Below are positions 34,686 to 43,491 of a stretch of DNA of 64,000 nucleotides, in pieces. The notes beneath the pieces were generated by a model. It did not search any database. It was not told the origin of the DNA and saw only the letters and a list, made by a program, of their open reading frames with translations. The translations under genes and the position numbers were made by a program. Position 1 is the first letter of the stretch. The number at the start of each line of letters is the position of its first letter. Location of the stretch: assembly GCF_018860705.1 (NCBI RefSeq), contig NZ_JAHKQA010000047.1, positions 124,001 through 188,000 on the forward strand, read 5' to 3'. Source of the DNA: Citreicella sp. C3M06 (GTDB lineage Bacteria > Pseudomonadota > Alphaproteobacteria > Rhodobacterales > Rhodobacteraceae).

Positions 34686-35395
34686 CCCCTGTTGCGATGA
34701 TCACCGGCGGCAGCCGCGGCATCGGGGCCGCCATCGCGCATGATCTGGCGGCGCGCGGCTATCGGCTGGCGCTGGGGCTGCGCGACCCTGCTGCGCTGCC
34801 TGATGATCTGGCCGCACATGACCCGCTGGTGGTGGAGTATGAGGCGAGCGACCCCGCCGCCGCCCGCCGGTTTACCGATGCAACCCTCGCGCGCTATGGG
34901 CGCATCGACGCGCTGATCAACAGCGCCGGGATCAGCGGCCCGCTGGAGCTGATGCCCGACACGCCCCAGCCCGATGACGAGATGGAAGCCGCGCTCGAGG
35001 CGCTGCTGTCGGTCAATATCAAGGCGCCGTTCCGCCTCACCCGCGCCGCGCTGCCAGCGCTGTGTGCGTCAGGACAGGGGCGGGTGATCGTGCTGGCCTC
35101 GGCGTCGGGCAAGCGCGTGCTGGGGCTGAACGCGGGTTACCAGATGACCAAGCACGCCGCCGTGGCGCTGTCTCATGCGGCGCGCCGCGCGGGCTGGGAT
35201 CAGGGCGTGCGCGCCTGCGCCGTCTGCCCCAGCTTTGTCGCCACCGACATGACCTTGCGCCATGACGAATTGCCCCGCCACGAGATCACCCAGCCGCAGG
35301 ATCTCGCCCGGCTGGTGGCCGAGGTTGTCACCCTGCCCAACAGCGCCAGCGTGTCCGAACTGCTGGTCAACTGGCGCTATGAGCCGGGGCTGTAA
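34682..35395 (+). CDS. Short-chain dehydrogenase/reductase
   Basis: A 237-residue classical SDR. Cofactor motif TGGSRGIG at residues 8-15, NSAGISG as the NNAG equivalent, catalytic Ser in VLASASGKR, and the YxxxK motif GYQMTKHAAV. The substrate is unknown. The gene overlaps the DppF-like ATPase gene by 4 nt, so it is part of the importer operon, probably acting on the imported compound or its hydrolysis product. Confidence 0.9.
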   Translation: MTPVAMITGGSRGIGAAIAHDLAARGYRLALGLRDPAALPDDLAAHDPLVVEYEASDPAAARRFTDATLARYGRIDALINSAGISGPLELMPDTPQPDDEMEAALEALLSVNIKAPFRLTRAALPALCASGQGRVIVLASASGKRVLGLNAGYQMTKHAAVALSHAARRAGWDQGVRACAVCPSFVATDMTLRHDELPRHEITQPQDLARLVAEVVTLPNSASVSELLVNWRYEPGL

Positions 35396-35425
35396 CCGGC
35401 CCCGCGCCCGGAAAATTTCTTCTAT

Positions 35426-35459
35426 CGGGGGGCAACCCGTTTGAATTGGACGCCCCCCG
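35426..35459 (+). terminator. Hairpin after the hyu-ABC-SDR operon
   Basis: CGGGGGGC (35426-35433) and GCCCCCCG (35452-35459) form an 8-bp perfect stem with an 18-nt A/T-richer loop, 30 nt after the SDR stop and 54 nt before the creatininase-family gene. The long loop and absence of a T-tract make terminator function uncertain. Confidence 0.4.
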
Positions 35460-35512
35460 CGATGACCGCTTCAGTGGCCGCAACGAGACATGACAGGCAA
35501 GGAACCAATCAC

Positions 35513-36322
35513 ATGATCGACAAGATCCGCATGGCAGAGCTGACCTCACAAGAGGCCCGCGAGGAGCTGACCTCAGAGGCCGTGGTGCTGCTGCCCATGG
35601 GCTCGCTCGAAGATCAGGGCATCCATGCGCCGATGGGCGATTACATGGCCGCCGACCTGATGGCGATGGAAATCGCCAAGACCGCCCGCGCCGATGGCGT
35701 GGCGACCTTTGTCGCGCCGGTGATCCCCTTTGGCGGCAAGGATTATTTTGAATCGAGCCACGGCGGCATCTCGATCAGCCACGCCACGCTGTGCGGCATT
35801 CTGGATGACATGTTCGGCTGCCTCGACCGACACGGCATTCGCAAGCTGATGATCGTCAACGGCCATGGCGGCAACGTTCCGGCCATCACCGAGGTGGCGC
35901 TGCGCTGGCGGCAGAAGGCCGGGCTGTTCGTGCCCTCGATGTACCTGTGGCAGGTGGCGTATGGCGAGCTGCCCGGGCTGATCGGCGCCGACAAGGCCAA
36001 GGCCAGCTCGGGGCATGGCGGCGATCCGCTGACCTCGGTCGGCCTGCATTTCTACCCCGACCTAATCCGCAAGGATCTGGTGCGCGAGGCGCCCACCGGC
36101 AGCACCATCAAGGGGCTGGATATCGGCGGCTTTTCGTCCATCGTCTATGACGGCGCCAAGATTCAGGCCCCGATCGAGGCGCTGGAAGCGACCGAAACCG
36201 GCGCTTACGGCTGCAACCCCACGCTGTGCTCGGCTGAAACCGGCGATGTGCTGATCAAGCGCCTTGCGCAGATCGGCGCCGGGCTGGTGCGCGACCATGT
36301 CGCCAAGGGCCTGCACGATTGA
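35513..36322 (+). CDS. Creatininase-family protein with an altered metal site
   Basis: A 269-residue protein with creatininase-family blocks: VVLLPMGSLEDQGIHAPMGD (residues 24-43), HGGISISHATLCGILDDM, and MIVNGHGGNVPAITEVALRW. Canonical members carry E-Q-H-G-P-H; here it is E33-D34-Q35-G36-I37-H38, so the first metal-ligand His is Gln, and Asp43 is one residue earlier than in the usual pattern. The GHGGN His is retained. It is therefore probably not a true creatinine amidohydrolase but another amidase/lactamase of the family. Start ATG at 35513 with AAGGA upstream. It heads a second part of the cluster, leading into dctPQM and the RraA-like gene. Confidence 0.88.
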   Translation: MIDKIRMAELTSQEAREELTSEAVVLLPMGSLEDQGIHAPMGDYMAADLMAMEIAKTARADGVATFVAPVIPFGGKDYFESSHGGISISHATLCGILDDMFGCLDRHGIRKLMIVNGHGGNVPAITEVALRWRQKAGLFVPSMYLWQVAYGELPGLIGADKAKASSGHGGDPLTSVGLHFYPDLIRKDLVREAPTGSTIKGLDIGGFSSIVYDGAKIQAPIEALEATETGAYGCNPTLCSAETGDVLIKRLAQIGAGLVRDHVAKGLHD

Positions 36323-36374
36323 TCCCAACCAGACCGGCCAAAGCCGGCACCATCCCCCAACACGGAGAAACCAC

Positions 36375-37367
36375 ATGACCCGCACCATCCTTGGACTTGC
36401 CACCATGGCCACGCTGCTGGGCAGCGCCGCCTTTGCCGAGACCACCTGGAAGATGGCCACCAAGATGCCCGTCGACAGCCCCGAGGGGCAGGTGTTCGAG
36501 AAATTCGCCGAGCTGACCGAGGAATACACCGGCGGCGAGCTGAAGATCGCCGTCTATCCCAACGAACAGCTGGGCAAGGAAAACGCCGTTCTGGAACAGC
36601 TTCAGGCCAATATCGTGCAGGTCTACGCCGAAGGTTTTGGCTACATGAAGAAATGGGAGCCGGCGCTTGGCTGGCTTGCTGCGCCCTATGCGTTTGACGA
36701 TTACGACCATTGGCGCCGGTTCATGAACTCGGATCTTGTCGCAGGCTGGTTCGACACTGCCGCTGCGGCCTCGGGCGTGCGCCCGCTGGGCGATCCGACG
36801 CTGGTGCTGCGGGGCCCCTACCGCGTGACCGTGTCCAACGTGCCGATCAATTCAGCGGCGGATTACGAGGGTCTCAAGATCCGCATGCACGAAAACAAGA
36901 TCGCCATCGACACCTGGGATACGCTGGGCACCGAGGTTATCACCCTGCCCTGGACCGAGGTCCACCAGTCGATTTCCAAGGGCATCGTGCAGGCGGTGAA
37001 TTCGCCCATCGCGCTGGTGGAATCCATGCGCTTCAACGAGGTCGCCCCCTATATCACCCGCATGGATGAATACTGGCAGTCGATCGGTTTCATGGTCAAT
37101 GAAAGCGCGCTGGAGGCGCTGGACGATGAAACCCGCGCCGGGCTGATGCAGGCCTATGAAGAGGTCGGCGCGATGTCGCGCGATCTGATGTTCTCGGTCG
37201 CGGATGAAAGCATCGAGCGCATGGTCGCCGATGGTGCCACCTTTACCGAAATCGACATCTCGCCGCTCGTCGACAAGATGACGGCCTATTACGAGCAGAT
37301 GGCCGCTTCGGGCGAATTGCCCGAAGGCTTCCTTGAAGGCATCGACGCCACGCGGGTCGCGCAGTGA
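36375..37367 (+). CDS. TRAP transporter solute-binding protein DctP (36-39 kb system)
   Basis: A 330-residue periplasmic protein with a Sec signal (MTRTILGLATMATLLGSAAF, cleavage after AFA). DctP blocks: YPNEQLGKENAVLEQLQANI, VLRGPYRVTVSNVPI, DYEGLKIRMHENKIAIDTWD with the ligand-contacting Arg, and LGTEVITLPWTEVHQSISKG. Its start follows GGAG, 52 nt after the creatininase-family stop. The stop overlaps the dctQ start. Ligand unknown; presumably the substrate or product of the adjacent creatininase-family and RraA-like proteins. Confidence 0.92.
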   Translation: MTRTILGLATMATLLGSAAFAETTWKMATKMPVDSPEGQVFEKFAELTEEYTGGELKIAVYPNEQLGKENAVLEQLQANIVQVYAEGFGYMKKWEPALGWLAAPYAFDDYDHWRRFMNSDLVAGWFDTAAAASGVRPLGDPTLVLRGPYRVTVSNVPINSAADYEGLKIRMHENKIAIDTWDTLGTEVITLPWTEVHQSISKGIVQAVNSPIALVESMRFNEVAPYITRMDEYWQSIGFMVNESALEALDDETRAGLMQAYEEVGAMSRDLMFSVADESIERMVADGATFTEIDISPLVDKMTAYYEQMAASGELPEGFLEGIDATRVAQ

Positions 37368-37927
37368 TCCCCGCAGAATTCCAACCAGAGGGTCCGCTAC
37401 AGCGGGCCCTCAACCGGCTTGACCGGCTGAACTGGACGATGGGCGGCGCGTTTCTGTGGGTGTCCAACCTGTGCCTGCTGGCGATGCTCGGCCTGACGGC
37501 GGCGACCATCGTGTTGCGCCCGATGAGCCTTGCGCCCTACTGGATGTGGCCGTGGACCATGGTGTTCTTCATCTGGCTCAGCTTCTTCGGCTTCTTCGCG
37601 CTTTATGCCCGGCTGAAAGACGTGCGGGTGGATTTCGTGGCCGAACGGCTCGGCGCCGCTGGCATGGTGGCAACCCGCATCATCTCGGACGCGGCGACGC
37701 TGCTGGTTGCAGGGGTGTTGCTGCTGCAACTTCCCAAGGTGATCGCCACATCGAACGGCATCTATGACGGCGCGATCCTGCCTGCGGGCGGCGAACTGCC
37801 GCGGCTGGCGTTGTCGGTGCCGCTGTTCCTGTCGACCGTTCTGGTGGCTCTGAGCGCCCTTCTCGACATCGCAAAGCTGGCGGCGGGCATGCCCGAAAAC
37901 GTCACGGATCATCACCCGGAAGCATAA
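37364..37927 (+). CDS. TRAP transporter small permease DctQ (36-39 kb system)
   Basis: A 187-residue four-helix membrane protein starting with GTG inside the dctP end (GTGA overlap). DctQ-type residues include MWPWTMVFFIWLSFFGFFAL followed by YARLKDVRVDFVAERL. There is no hairpin at this dctP-dctQ junction. The dctM gene begins 3 nt downstream. Confidence 0.88.
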   Translation: MIPAEFQPEGPLQRALNRLDRLNWTMGGAFLWVSNLCLLAMLGLTAATIVLRPMSLAPYWMWPWTMVFFIWLSFFGFFALYARLKDVRVDFVAERLGAAGMVATRIISDAATLLVAGVLLLQLPKVIATSNGIYDGAILPAGGELPRLALSVPLFLSTVLVALSALLDIAKLAAGMPENVTDHHPEA

Positions 37928-37930
37928 CTC

Positions 37931-39217
37931 ATGGCCTGGATTCTCTTCGGCACCTTCATCGCGCTGATTCTGGCGCGGGTGCCCATTTCCATCGCGATCG
38001 GCAGCGCCACGGTGCTGACCTTTCTGACCTCGGATTTCTCCAACGCGTTGCAGATCATCCCACAGCAGATGCTGGAGGGGGTGAACAAGGCCTCGCTGAC
38101 CGCCGTGCCGTTCTTCATCATGGCCGGAAACCTGATGAACGCCACCGGCGTGACCGAGCGTATCTTTGCCTTTGCCAATGCGCTTGTCGGGCATCTCAAG
38201 GCGGGTCTGGCGCAGGTCAACATCCTGTCGTCGATGATCTTTGCGGGGATTTCCGGCGCCGCCGTGGCCGATTGCGCCGGGCTTGGCGCGATCGAGATCA
38301 AGGCGATGCGCGAACGCGGCTACAAGCCCGATTTCGCCGCCGCCATCACCGTGGCGAGTTCGGTCATCGGCCCGCTGATCCCGCCCAGCATCGGGCTGGT
38401 GCTCTATGCCTTCCTTGCCCAGCAATCCATCGAACGGATGTTCCTTGCCGGTCTGGTGCCGGGCATCCTCGTGGGGCTGGCGCTGATGCTTTATGTGCGC
38501 ATCCGCGCCCAGTTCGAAGACTTCCCCACCCAGCCGCGCGCCACCTCGCGCGAGGTCGTGGCAAGCGCACAGCACGGCTTTCTGGCGCTGGTCGCTCCGG
38601 CGATCATCCTTGGCAGCATCATGTTCGGCTTCGTCACCGCGACCGAGGCGGGCGTGCTCGCCTGTATCTACTGCATCGCCATCGGCCTGTGGTATCGCGA
38701 ACTGAACTGGCGCTCGTTCTTCAACGCGCTGTCGGACACCGCCATGATGACCGCAGTCATCATGATCATCATCGCGTTTTCCATCGCCATGGGCTGGCTT
38801 CTGGCCATCGACCAGACGCCGCAGAAGCTGGCGGATTTCACCTTTGGCCTGACCGAAGACAAGAACGTGTTCCTCGCCCTGCTGCTGGTGTTCATCATCC
38901 TCGTCGGCTGTGTCGTCGAAGGCGTGCCCGCCAAGCTGATCCTTGTGCCAACGCTGCTGCCGCTGATCGACGCCTATGGCATCGACCGGGTGCATTTCGG
39001 CATCATCATCCAGCTTGGCCTGCTGCTGGGCATCGCGACGCCCCCCATGGGCATCGGTCTTTATATCGTCGCCGAGGTCGGCCGCGTGCGGTTCGAAAAG
39101 GTGACGATGGCCGTGCTGCCCATGCTTATCCCGCTGATCGGCGTGCTGATCCTGCTGACCTATGTGCCGCAGACCGTGACCTTCCTGCCCGATCTTATTC
39201 TTGGCCCTCAAAACTGA
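37931..39217 (+). CDS. TRAP transporter large permease DctM (36-39 kb system)
   Basis: A 428-residue permease with about 12 helices. Conserved blocks: VPFFIMAGNLMNATGVTERI, MIFAGISGAAVADCAGLGAI, ASSVIGPLIPPSIGLVLYAF and GIATPPMGIGLYIVAEV. It completes the third DctPQM system and is followed 11 nt later by the RraA-like gene. Confidence 0.93.
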   Translation: MAWILFGTFIALILARVPISIAIGSATVLTFLTSDFSNALQIIPQQMLEGVNKASLTAVPFFIMAGNLMNATGVTERIFAFANALVGHLKAGLAQVNILSSMIFAGISGAAVADCAGLGAIEIKAMRERGYKPDFAAAITVASSVIGPLIPPSIGLVLYAFLAQQSIERMFLAGLVPGILVGLALMLYVRIRAQFEDFPTQPRATSREVVASAQHGFLALVAPAIILGSIMFGFVTATEAGVLACIYCIAIGLWYRELNWRSFFNALSDTAMMTAVIMIIIAFSIAMGWLLAIDQTPQKLADFTFGLTEDKNVFLALLLVFIILVGCVVEGVPAKLILVPTLLPLIDAYGIDRVHFGIIIQLGLLLGIATPPMGIGLYIVAEVGRVRFEKVTMAVLPMLIPLIGVLILLTYVPQTVTFLPDLILGPQN

Positions 39218-39228
39218 AAGCCTGATCC

Positions 39229-39906
39229 ATGACCAACCTGACCTACAAACTCAATCCGATGCCGGCGAAGATCCCGCAGGAGAAACTCGACCGGCTGGCC
39301 AAGCTGGAAACCGCGACCATCGGCCATTTCTACCACTTCGGCTTTGCCGCCCCGGCGATCCAGCCGGTGCTGCCGGGCAAGGTGATCGCCGCCACCGTCG
39401 CCACCCTTGCCATTCCGGGGCTGGACAGCACGCTGCTGCACCATTGCCTTAGCGAATGCGGGCCGGGGTATTTCCTTGCCGTGGACCGGCTGGGCGATAC
39501 CAAATACGCCTGCTGGGGCGGCGGCGTGACCCGCATGGCCGCGATGATCGGGCTGGAGGGCGGCTGTGTCGATGGCCCCCACACCGACACCGCCGAGATC
39601 AAGGAACAGGATTTCGCCATGTGGTCGCGCGGGCCCTCGCCCGTCACCACGCGGCTTTACAACACCGGCGGTGGCTTCAACGTGCCTGTGTCCATCGGCG
39701 GCGCGGCGGTGCTGCCGGGCTACGCGGTGCTGGCCGATGAATCCGGCGTGCTGTTCATCGCCCCCGAAGACCTTGACGCGGTGCTGGCCGAGGGCGAGCT
39801 CAAGACCGAGCGCGGCCTGATCAACGAGGCCAAGATCACCGACGGGCTGCATCTGGGCAAGATGTCGGGTGCCTCGACCATGGTCGCCGACAAGCTCAAG
39901 GGCTAA
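39229..39906 (+). CDS. RraA-family protein with a substituted catalytic arginine
   Basis: A 225-residue RraA/HMG-aldolase-fold protein. The family substrate-site region is visible (AVDRLGDTKYACWGGGVTRM), followed by VDGPHTDTAEI at 114-124. In HMG/CHA aldolases this segment is D-G-x-x-R-D-x-x-E; here Arg is Thr119, while Asp120 and Glu123 remain. Class II pyruvate aldolase activity is therefore doubtful, and a lyase, decarboxylase or binding role is possible. It is co-directional with the TRAP genes and the creatininase-family gene, and converges with the LysR gene, 3 nt away. Confidence 0.85.
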   Translation: MTNLTYKLNPMPAKIPQEKLDRLAKLETATIGHFYHFGFAAPAIQPVLPGKVIAATVATLAIPGLDSTLLHHCLSECGPGYFLAVDRLGDTKYACWGGGVTRMAAMIGLEGGCVDGPHTDTAEIKEQDFAMWSRGPSPVTTRLYNTGGGFNVPVSIGGAAVLPGYAVLADESGVLFIAPEDLDAVLAEGELKTERGLINEAKITDGLHLGKMSGASTMVADKLKG

Positions 39907-39909
39907 GCC

Positions 39910-40815
39910 CTACAACTCGATGAAAGAGGCAAACCGCCCATGCCCTGCACTCCACTCGAACGCCGCATCCCGCGCCAGGCTCAGCACCTTGCCGACCTGT
40001 TTGCGCCGGGCGCGGTTGACGTGGGTGCAGGCCACATGCAGCGGCGGCAATGTCTCGGTGGCCGGGATCTGCACGACCCGGCCCGCATCTATGTCGCGCT
40101 CCATCGCCGTCAGCGCCAGCGCCGAGGCCCCGTAGCCAAGGCGCACCATTTCCGCGATGGTCGACAGCGAATTGCCGAAATGGCGCGGCGCAGGGCGGTC
40201 GCGCATATCCTCGACATATTCCGCCACCGGCATGAACAAGGGCGAGGTTTTCGGATACAGCACCAGCGGCAGCAACCGCAGCTGGTCTGGCGACATCGGG
40301 AGGGGCAACCCGTCGATCACGTCGGGCCGCGCCACCCAGCCCACATCATAGCACATCGCGAAATCCGCGCCGACCCGGTCGCCGGTGGCGGTAAAGGCGG
40401 CATCCAGCGTGCCCGAATCCACAAAGCGGCGCAGTTGCAGGTCGGACCCGGCGTAGATATCCAGCTCCAGATCCGGGTCAGCCTCGGCGGCGGCGCGCAA
40501 CAGCGGCCCCCAGGTCAGCGCCGCCATGCCCGCGAGCCCGATGCTCAGCGTGGTTTTGCGATTGTCGCGCAACCGCCCCATCATCGCCTCGCGCAGGTTG
40601 AGGAATTGCAGCGCGAATTCCGCCACCTCGATGCCCTGATCGGTCAGCGCAAACCCCGGCGCAGCGCGGTCGATCAGCCCCTTGCCCAGATCCTTTTCCA
40701 GCGACTGAATGCGCGCCGAAACCGCTGGCTGCGTCAGCCCCAGAAATTCCGCGGTCTGGCGGTGATTGCCGAACTGGCTGAGCCAGTAGAAGGCTTCAAG
40801 CTGCTTGAGATTCAC
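39910..40815 (-). CDS. LysR-family transcriptional regulator
   Basis: A 301-residue LTTR. The N-terminal winged HTH (MNLKQLEAFYWLSQFGNHRQ, AEFLGLTQPAVSARIQSLEK, residues 1-60) is followed by a periplasmic-binding-fold effector domain (LSIGLAGMAALTWGPLLRAA onward). It is divergent from the 2-hydroxyacid dehydrogenase gene with a 50-bp gap, the usual LTTR arrangement, and converges on the RraA-like gene. It likely activates the dehydrogenase or the upstream creatininase/TRAP genes. Confidence 0.93.
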   Translation of the reverse strand: MNLKQLEAFYWLSQFGNHRQTAEFLGLTQPAVSARIQSLEKDLGKGLIDRAAPGFALTDQGIEVAEFALQFLNLREAMMGRLRDNRKTTLSIGLAGMAALTWGPLLRAAAEADPDLELDIYAGSDLQLRRFVDSGTLDAAFTATGDRVGADFAMCYDVGWVARPDVIDGLPLPMSPDQLRLLPLVLYPKTSPLFMPVAEYVEDMRDRPAPRHFGNSLSTIAEMVRLGYGASALALTAMERDIDAGRVVQIPATETLPPLHVACTHVNRARRKQVGKVLSLARDAAFEWSAGHGRFASFIEL

Positions 40816-40865
40816 CCGACATCCCCCATGAACGAAACAGTTTCAGACAAGATCAAGGAAACAAC

Positions 40866-41798
40866 ATGACCGTTGCCGTTTACCTTCCCGCCGAAGACAA
40901 GACCCAGTGGTGGGTGGATATGCTGGCCGGCCTGCTGCCCGGCTGGACCGTCAAGGCGCTGGACGCCGTGAGCGACCCGGCCGAGGTGCAATACGCCGTT
41001 GTCTGGCGCCCGCGCAGCGGCGATATCGCCAAATTCCCCAACCTGCGCGCCGTGGTGTCCATCGGCGCGGGCATCGACCATGTGCTGGCCGATGAACAGC
41101 TGCCCAGCGGCATTCCGATCATCCGCACCGTGGGCGACGATCTGACCCAGCGGATGCGCGAATACGTGGCGCTGCATGTGCTGCGCCATCACCGCGACAT
41201 GCCCCGCCAGTTGCAGGCGCAGGCCGAGAAGGACTGGCACGCCATCGTGGTGCCCGTTGCGCCCAACCGGGTGGTGGGCGTGATGGGGCTTGGCAATCTG
41301 GGCGCGGCGGCAGCGCAGACCCTTGCGGGGCTTGGCTTCACCACGCGCGGCTGGTCGAAATCGCCCAAGGATATCGCCGGCGTCGACACCTTTGCCGGGC
41401 CCGAAACGATGGATGCGTTTCTGGATGGCTGTGAAATTCTGGTGAACCTGCTGCCGCTGACCGCGCAGACCACCGGCATTCTGAACGCCGATCTGTTTGG
41501 CAAGCTTGCGCCCGGCGCCTGCGTTATCAACTGCGCGCGCGGTGGGCATCTGGTGGATGGCGATCTGATCGCCGCGCTCGACAGTGGGCAGATCAAACAG
41601 GCGACGCTGGATGTGTTCCATGTCGAACCGCTGCCCACGGACAATGCGTTCTGGGATCATCCGGGCATCACCGTAACCCCGCATGTGGCCTCGCAGATCG
41701 ATGCGGGCACCGGAGGGCGGATCATCGCCGCCAACCTGAAGACCTTTGCCGACACCGGAACCTGCGCCGATGTCGCCGACGCCGCGCGGGGCTACTGA
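40866..41798 (+). CDS. NAD(P)-dependent 2-hydroxyacid dehydrogenase, GhrA-like
   Basis: A 310-residue D-isomer-specific 2-hydroxyacid dehydrogenase. Rossmann motif GVMGLGNLGAAAAQTL near residue 138, catalytic Arg in CARGGHLVDGDLI, Glu in DVFHVEPLP, and His in TPHVAS. Closest in character to glyoxylate/hydroxypyruvate reductase A. It probably reduces a 2-oxo acid derived from the neighbouring catabolic steps. A weak AAGGAAACA ribosome site precedes the ATG. Confidence 0.92.
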   Translation: MTVAVYLPAEDKTQWWVDMLAGLLPGWTVKALDAVSDPAEVQYAVVWRPRSGDIAKFPNLRAVVSIGAGIDHVLADEQLPSGIPIIRTVGDDLTQRMREYVALHVLRHHRDMPRQLQAQAEKDWHAIVVPVAPNRVVGVMGLGNLGAAAAQTLAGLGFTTRGWSKSPKDIAGVDTFAGPETMDAFLDGCEILVNLLPLTAQTTGILNADLFGKLAPGACVINCARGGHLVDGDLIAALDSGQIKQATLDVFHVEPLPTDNAFWDHPGITVTPHVASQIDAGTGGRIIAANLKTFADTGTCADVADAARGY

Positions 41799-41835
41799 CC
41801 CCGCACGCAATGGGTTCGCTTCGGCCCCCATCCTG

Positions 41836-43491
41836 TCAGATGTGAAATGAAATACCGGCGGCGGCCAATCCGCCGCCCATCGCCGCCACCGTGCCATCGG
41901 CGCGCCAGCAGGCCGCGCCGATCATCTCGCCCTCGGGCGCAAAGGCGATCATGTTCATGCCCCCGCCGATATGGGGCACGAGGGTGACAGTATGGCCCGC
42001 CGCTTCGAGCGCCGGTTTGTGATGGGCGTAATCCGGTTCCAGTTCCACATGCGCGCCCTCGGTCCAGATGCGCGGCGCCTCTACCACCTGTTGCGGCGTC
42101 ATGCCAAAATCGATCATGTTGACGATGGCCTGCATGGCGGATGGGAAAATCCGCACCGCGCCGGGCAGCCCCAGCGCGAAACTGGGCGCGCCGTCCTTGA
42201 GCACGATCATCGGCGCCATAGAGGTCGGCACCCGCTTGCCCGGCGCGATCGACAGCGCCTTTCCGGGGTGCGGGTCGAAATTATACATGTAGTTGTTGGG
42301 GATGATCCCCGTGCCCGGCACCACAAAGCGCGCCCCGAACAGCCCGTTGATGGTGTGGGTGGCCGACACGATGCGCCCGTCGCGGTCGGCAACGGTGATA
42401 TGGGTGGTGTTCTGGCTTTCATAGCCCGGCGGCACCGCGCCCTCTCCGCCAAGAGCACGCATCCGCGACTGGCTCGCCGCCGCGTACTCCTTGGAAATCA
42501 GTTTTTCGACCGGGATATCGACGAAATCCGGATCGCCCGAGGCGGCGCGCCGATCCTCAAAGGCGATGCGGATGACCTCGGCTAGCAGGTGCAGCCGTTC
42601 GGCGGAGTCAAACCCCATCCCCGCCATGTCGTGGCTTTCCAGCATGTTGAGCATCTGCGCCACATGCACCCCCGAAGAGGCTGGCGGCGGTGGGCCGACG
42701 ATCTGATGCCCCCGATAGCTGGCAAAGATCGCCTCGCGTTCGCGCGCCACATAATTGATCAGATCCTCCATCGACACCGACCCGGTCTCGCCCAGCCGAT
42801 CCACCAAGGCACGCCCCAAGGCGCCGCCATGCAGCGCCTCGGCGCCCTCGGTGGCGATCAGCCGAAGGCTTGTCGCGTAATCCCCCTGCACCAAGCGGTG
42901 CCCAACGGGCGCAGGCGTGCCGCCGGGCAGGAAGATCCCAGCGATTTCAGCGTCCTGCGACAGGTCTTCGGCGTGGCGGGTGATGTTGGACGACAGGTAA
43001 GGCGTCACCGCAAAGCCGCGCTCTGCCAGACGGATCGCCGGAGCGATCACATCGGCAAAGGGCAGCGCGCCATGGGCAGCGTGCATCGCGCACCAGCCGC
43101 GCAGGTTGCCCGGCACCGCCACGGCCCCCGCCCCGACAAGGTTGGCCCGCCCCGCGGTTTCCATGTAACCGGGCAGCGCGTCCGACACCGGCGTATACAT
43201 GTCGGGCCGCGCCGAGGCCCCCGCCTGCGACAGGCAATCATAGACCGTATGTGACCCATCCGGCAGGCGCAGATGCGACACGCCGCCGCCCGCGATGCCC
43301 ACCATCATCGGCTCGACCACGGTCAGCGCCAGCAGCGCCGCAACGGCGGCATCGACCGCATTGCCGCCATAGGCCAGCATTTCCTGCCCCGCCGCCGTGC
43401 CCAGCGGATGGTTGGTCACCACAACGCCTTGCGAGCCCCGCGCGGGGGATTTGCGACAGGTGAAGGGCAAGGGCTGGGCTGCACTGGGCAT
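41836..43491 (-). CDS. Gamma-glutamyltransferase family protein
   Basis: A 551-residue Ntn-hydrolase from the ATG at 43491 (AAGGAAGA upstream). Domain features: VVTNHPLGTAAGQEMLAYGG then NAVDAAVAALLALTVVEP at the N-terminus; PPPPASSGVHVAQMLNMLE; the autoprocessing site QNTTHITVADRDG with Thr362 as the predicted nucleophile; and GLPGAVRIFPSAMQ downstream. No obvious Sec signal peptide is visible, unlike classical periplasmic GGT, so it may be cytoplasmic and may act on a different gamma-glutamyl or acyl amide. It lies at the end of the hyu/ABC/creatininase region. Confidence 0.9.
   Translation of the reverse strand: MPSAAQPLPFTCRKSPARGSQGVVVTNHPLGTAAGQEMLAYGGNAVDAAVAALLALTVVEPMMVGIAGGGVSHLRLPDGSHTVYDCLSQAGASARPDMYTPVSDALPGYMETAGRANLVGAGAVAVPGNLRGWCAMHAAHGALPFADVIAPAIRLAERGFAVTPYLSSNITRHAEDLSQDAEIAGIFLPGGTPAPVGHRLVQGDYATSLRLIATEGAEALHGGALGRALVDRLGETGSVSMEDLINYVAREREAIFASYRGHQIVGPPPPASSGVHVAQMLNMLESHDMAGMGFDSAERLHLLAEVIRIAFEDRRAASGDPDFVDIPVEKLISKEYAAASQSRMRALGGEGAVPPGYESQNTTHITVADRDGRIVSATHTINGLFGARFVVPGTGIIPNNYMYNFDPHPGKALSIAPGKRVPTSMAPMIVLKDGAPSFALGLPGAVRIFPSAMQAIVNMIDFGMTPQQVVEAPRIWTEGAHVELEPDYAHHKPALEAAGHTVTLVPHIGGGMNMIAFAPEGEMIGAACWRADGTVAAMGGGLAAAGISFHI

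Noticed and set aside
35513-36322. True creatinine amidohydrolase
   Set aside because: The canonical metal-ligand His is replaced and the family's catalytic Glu after GH is not present in NGHGGN, so only family membership is claimed.
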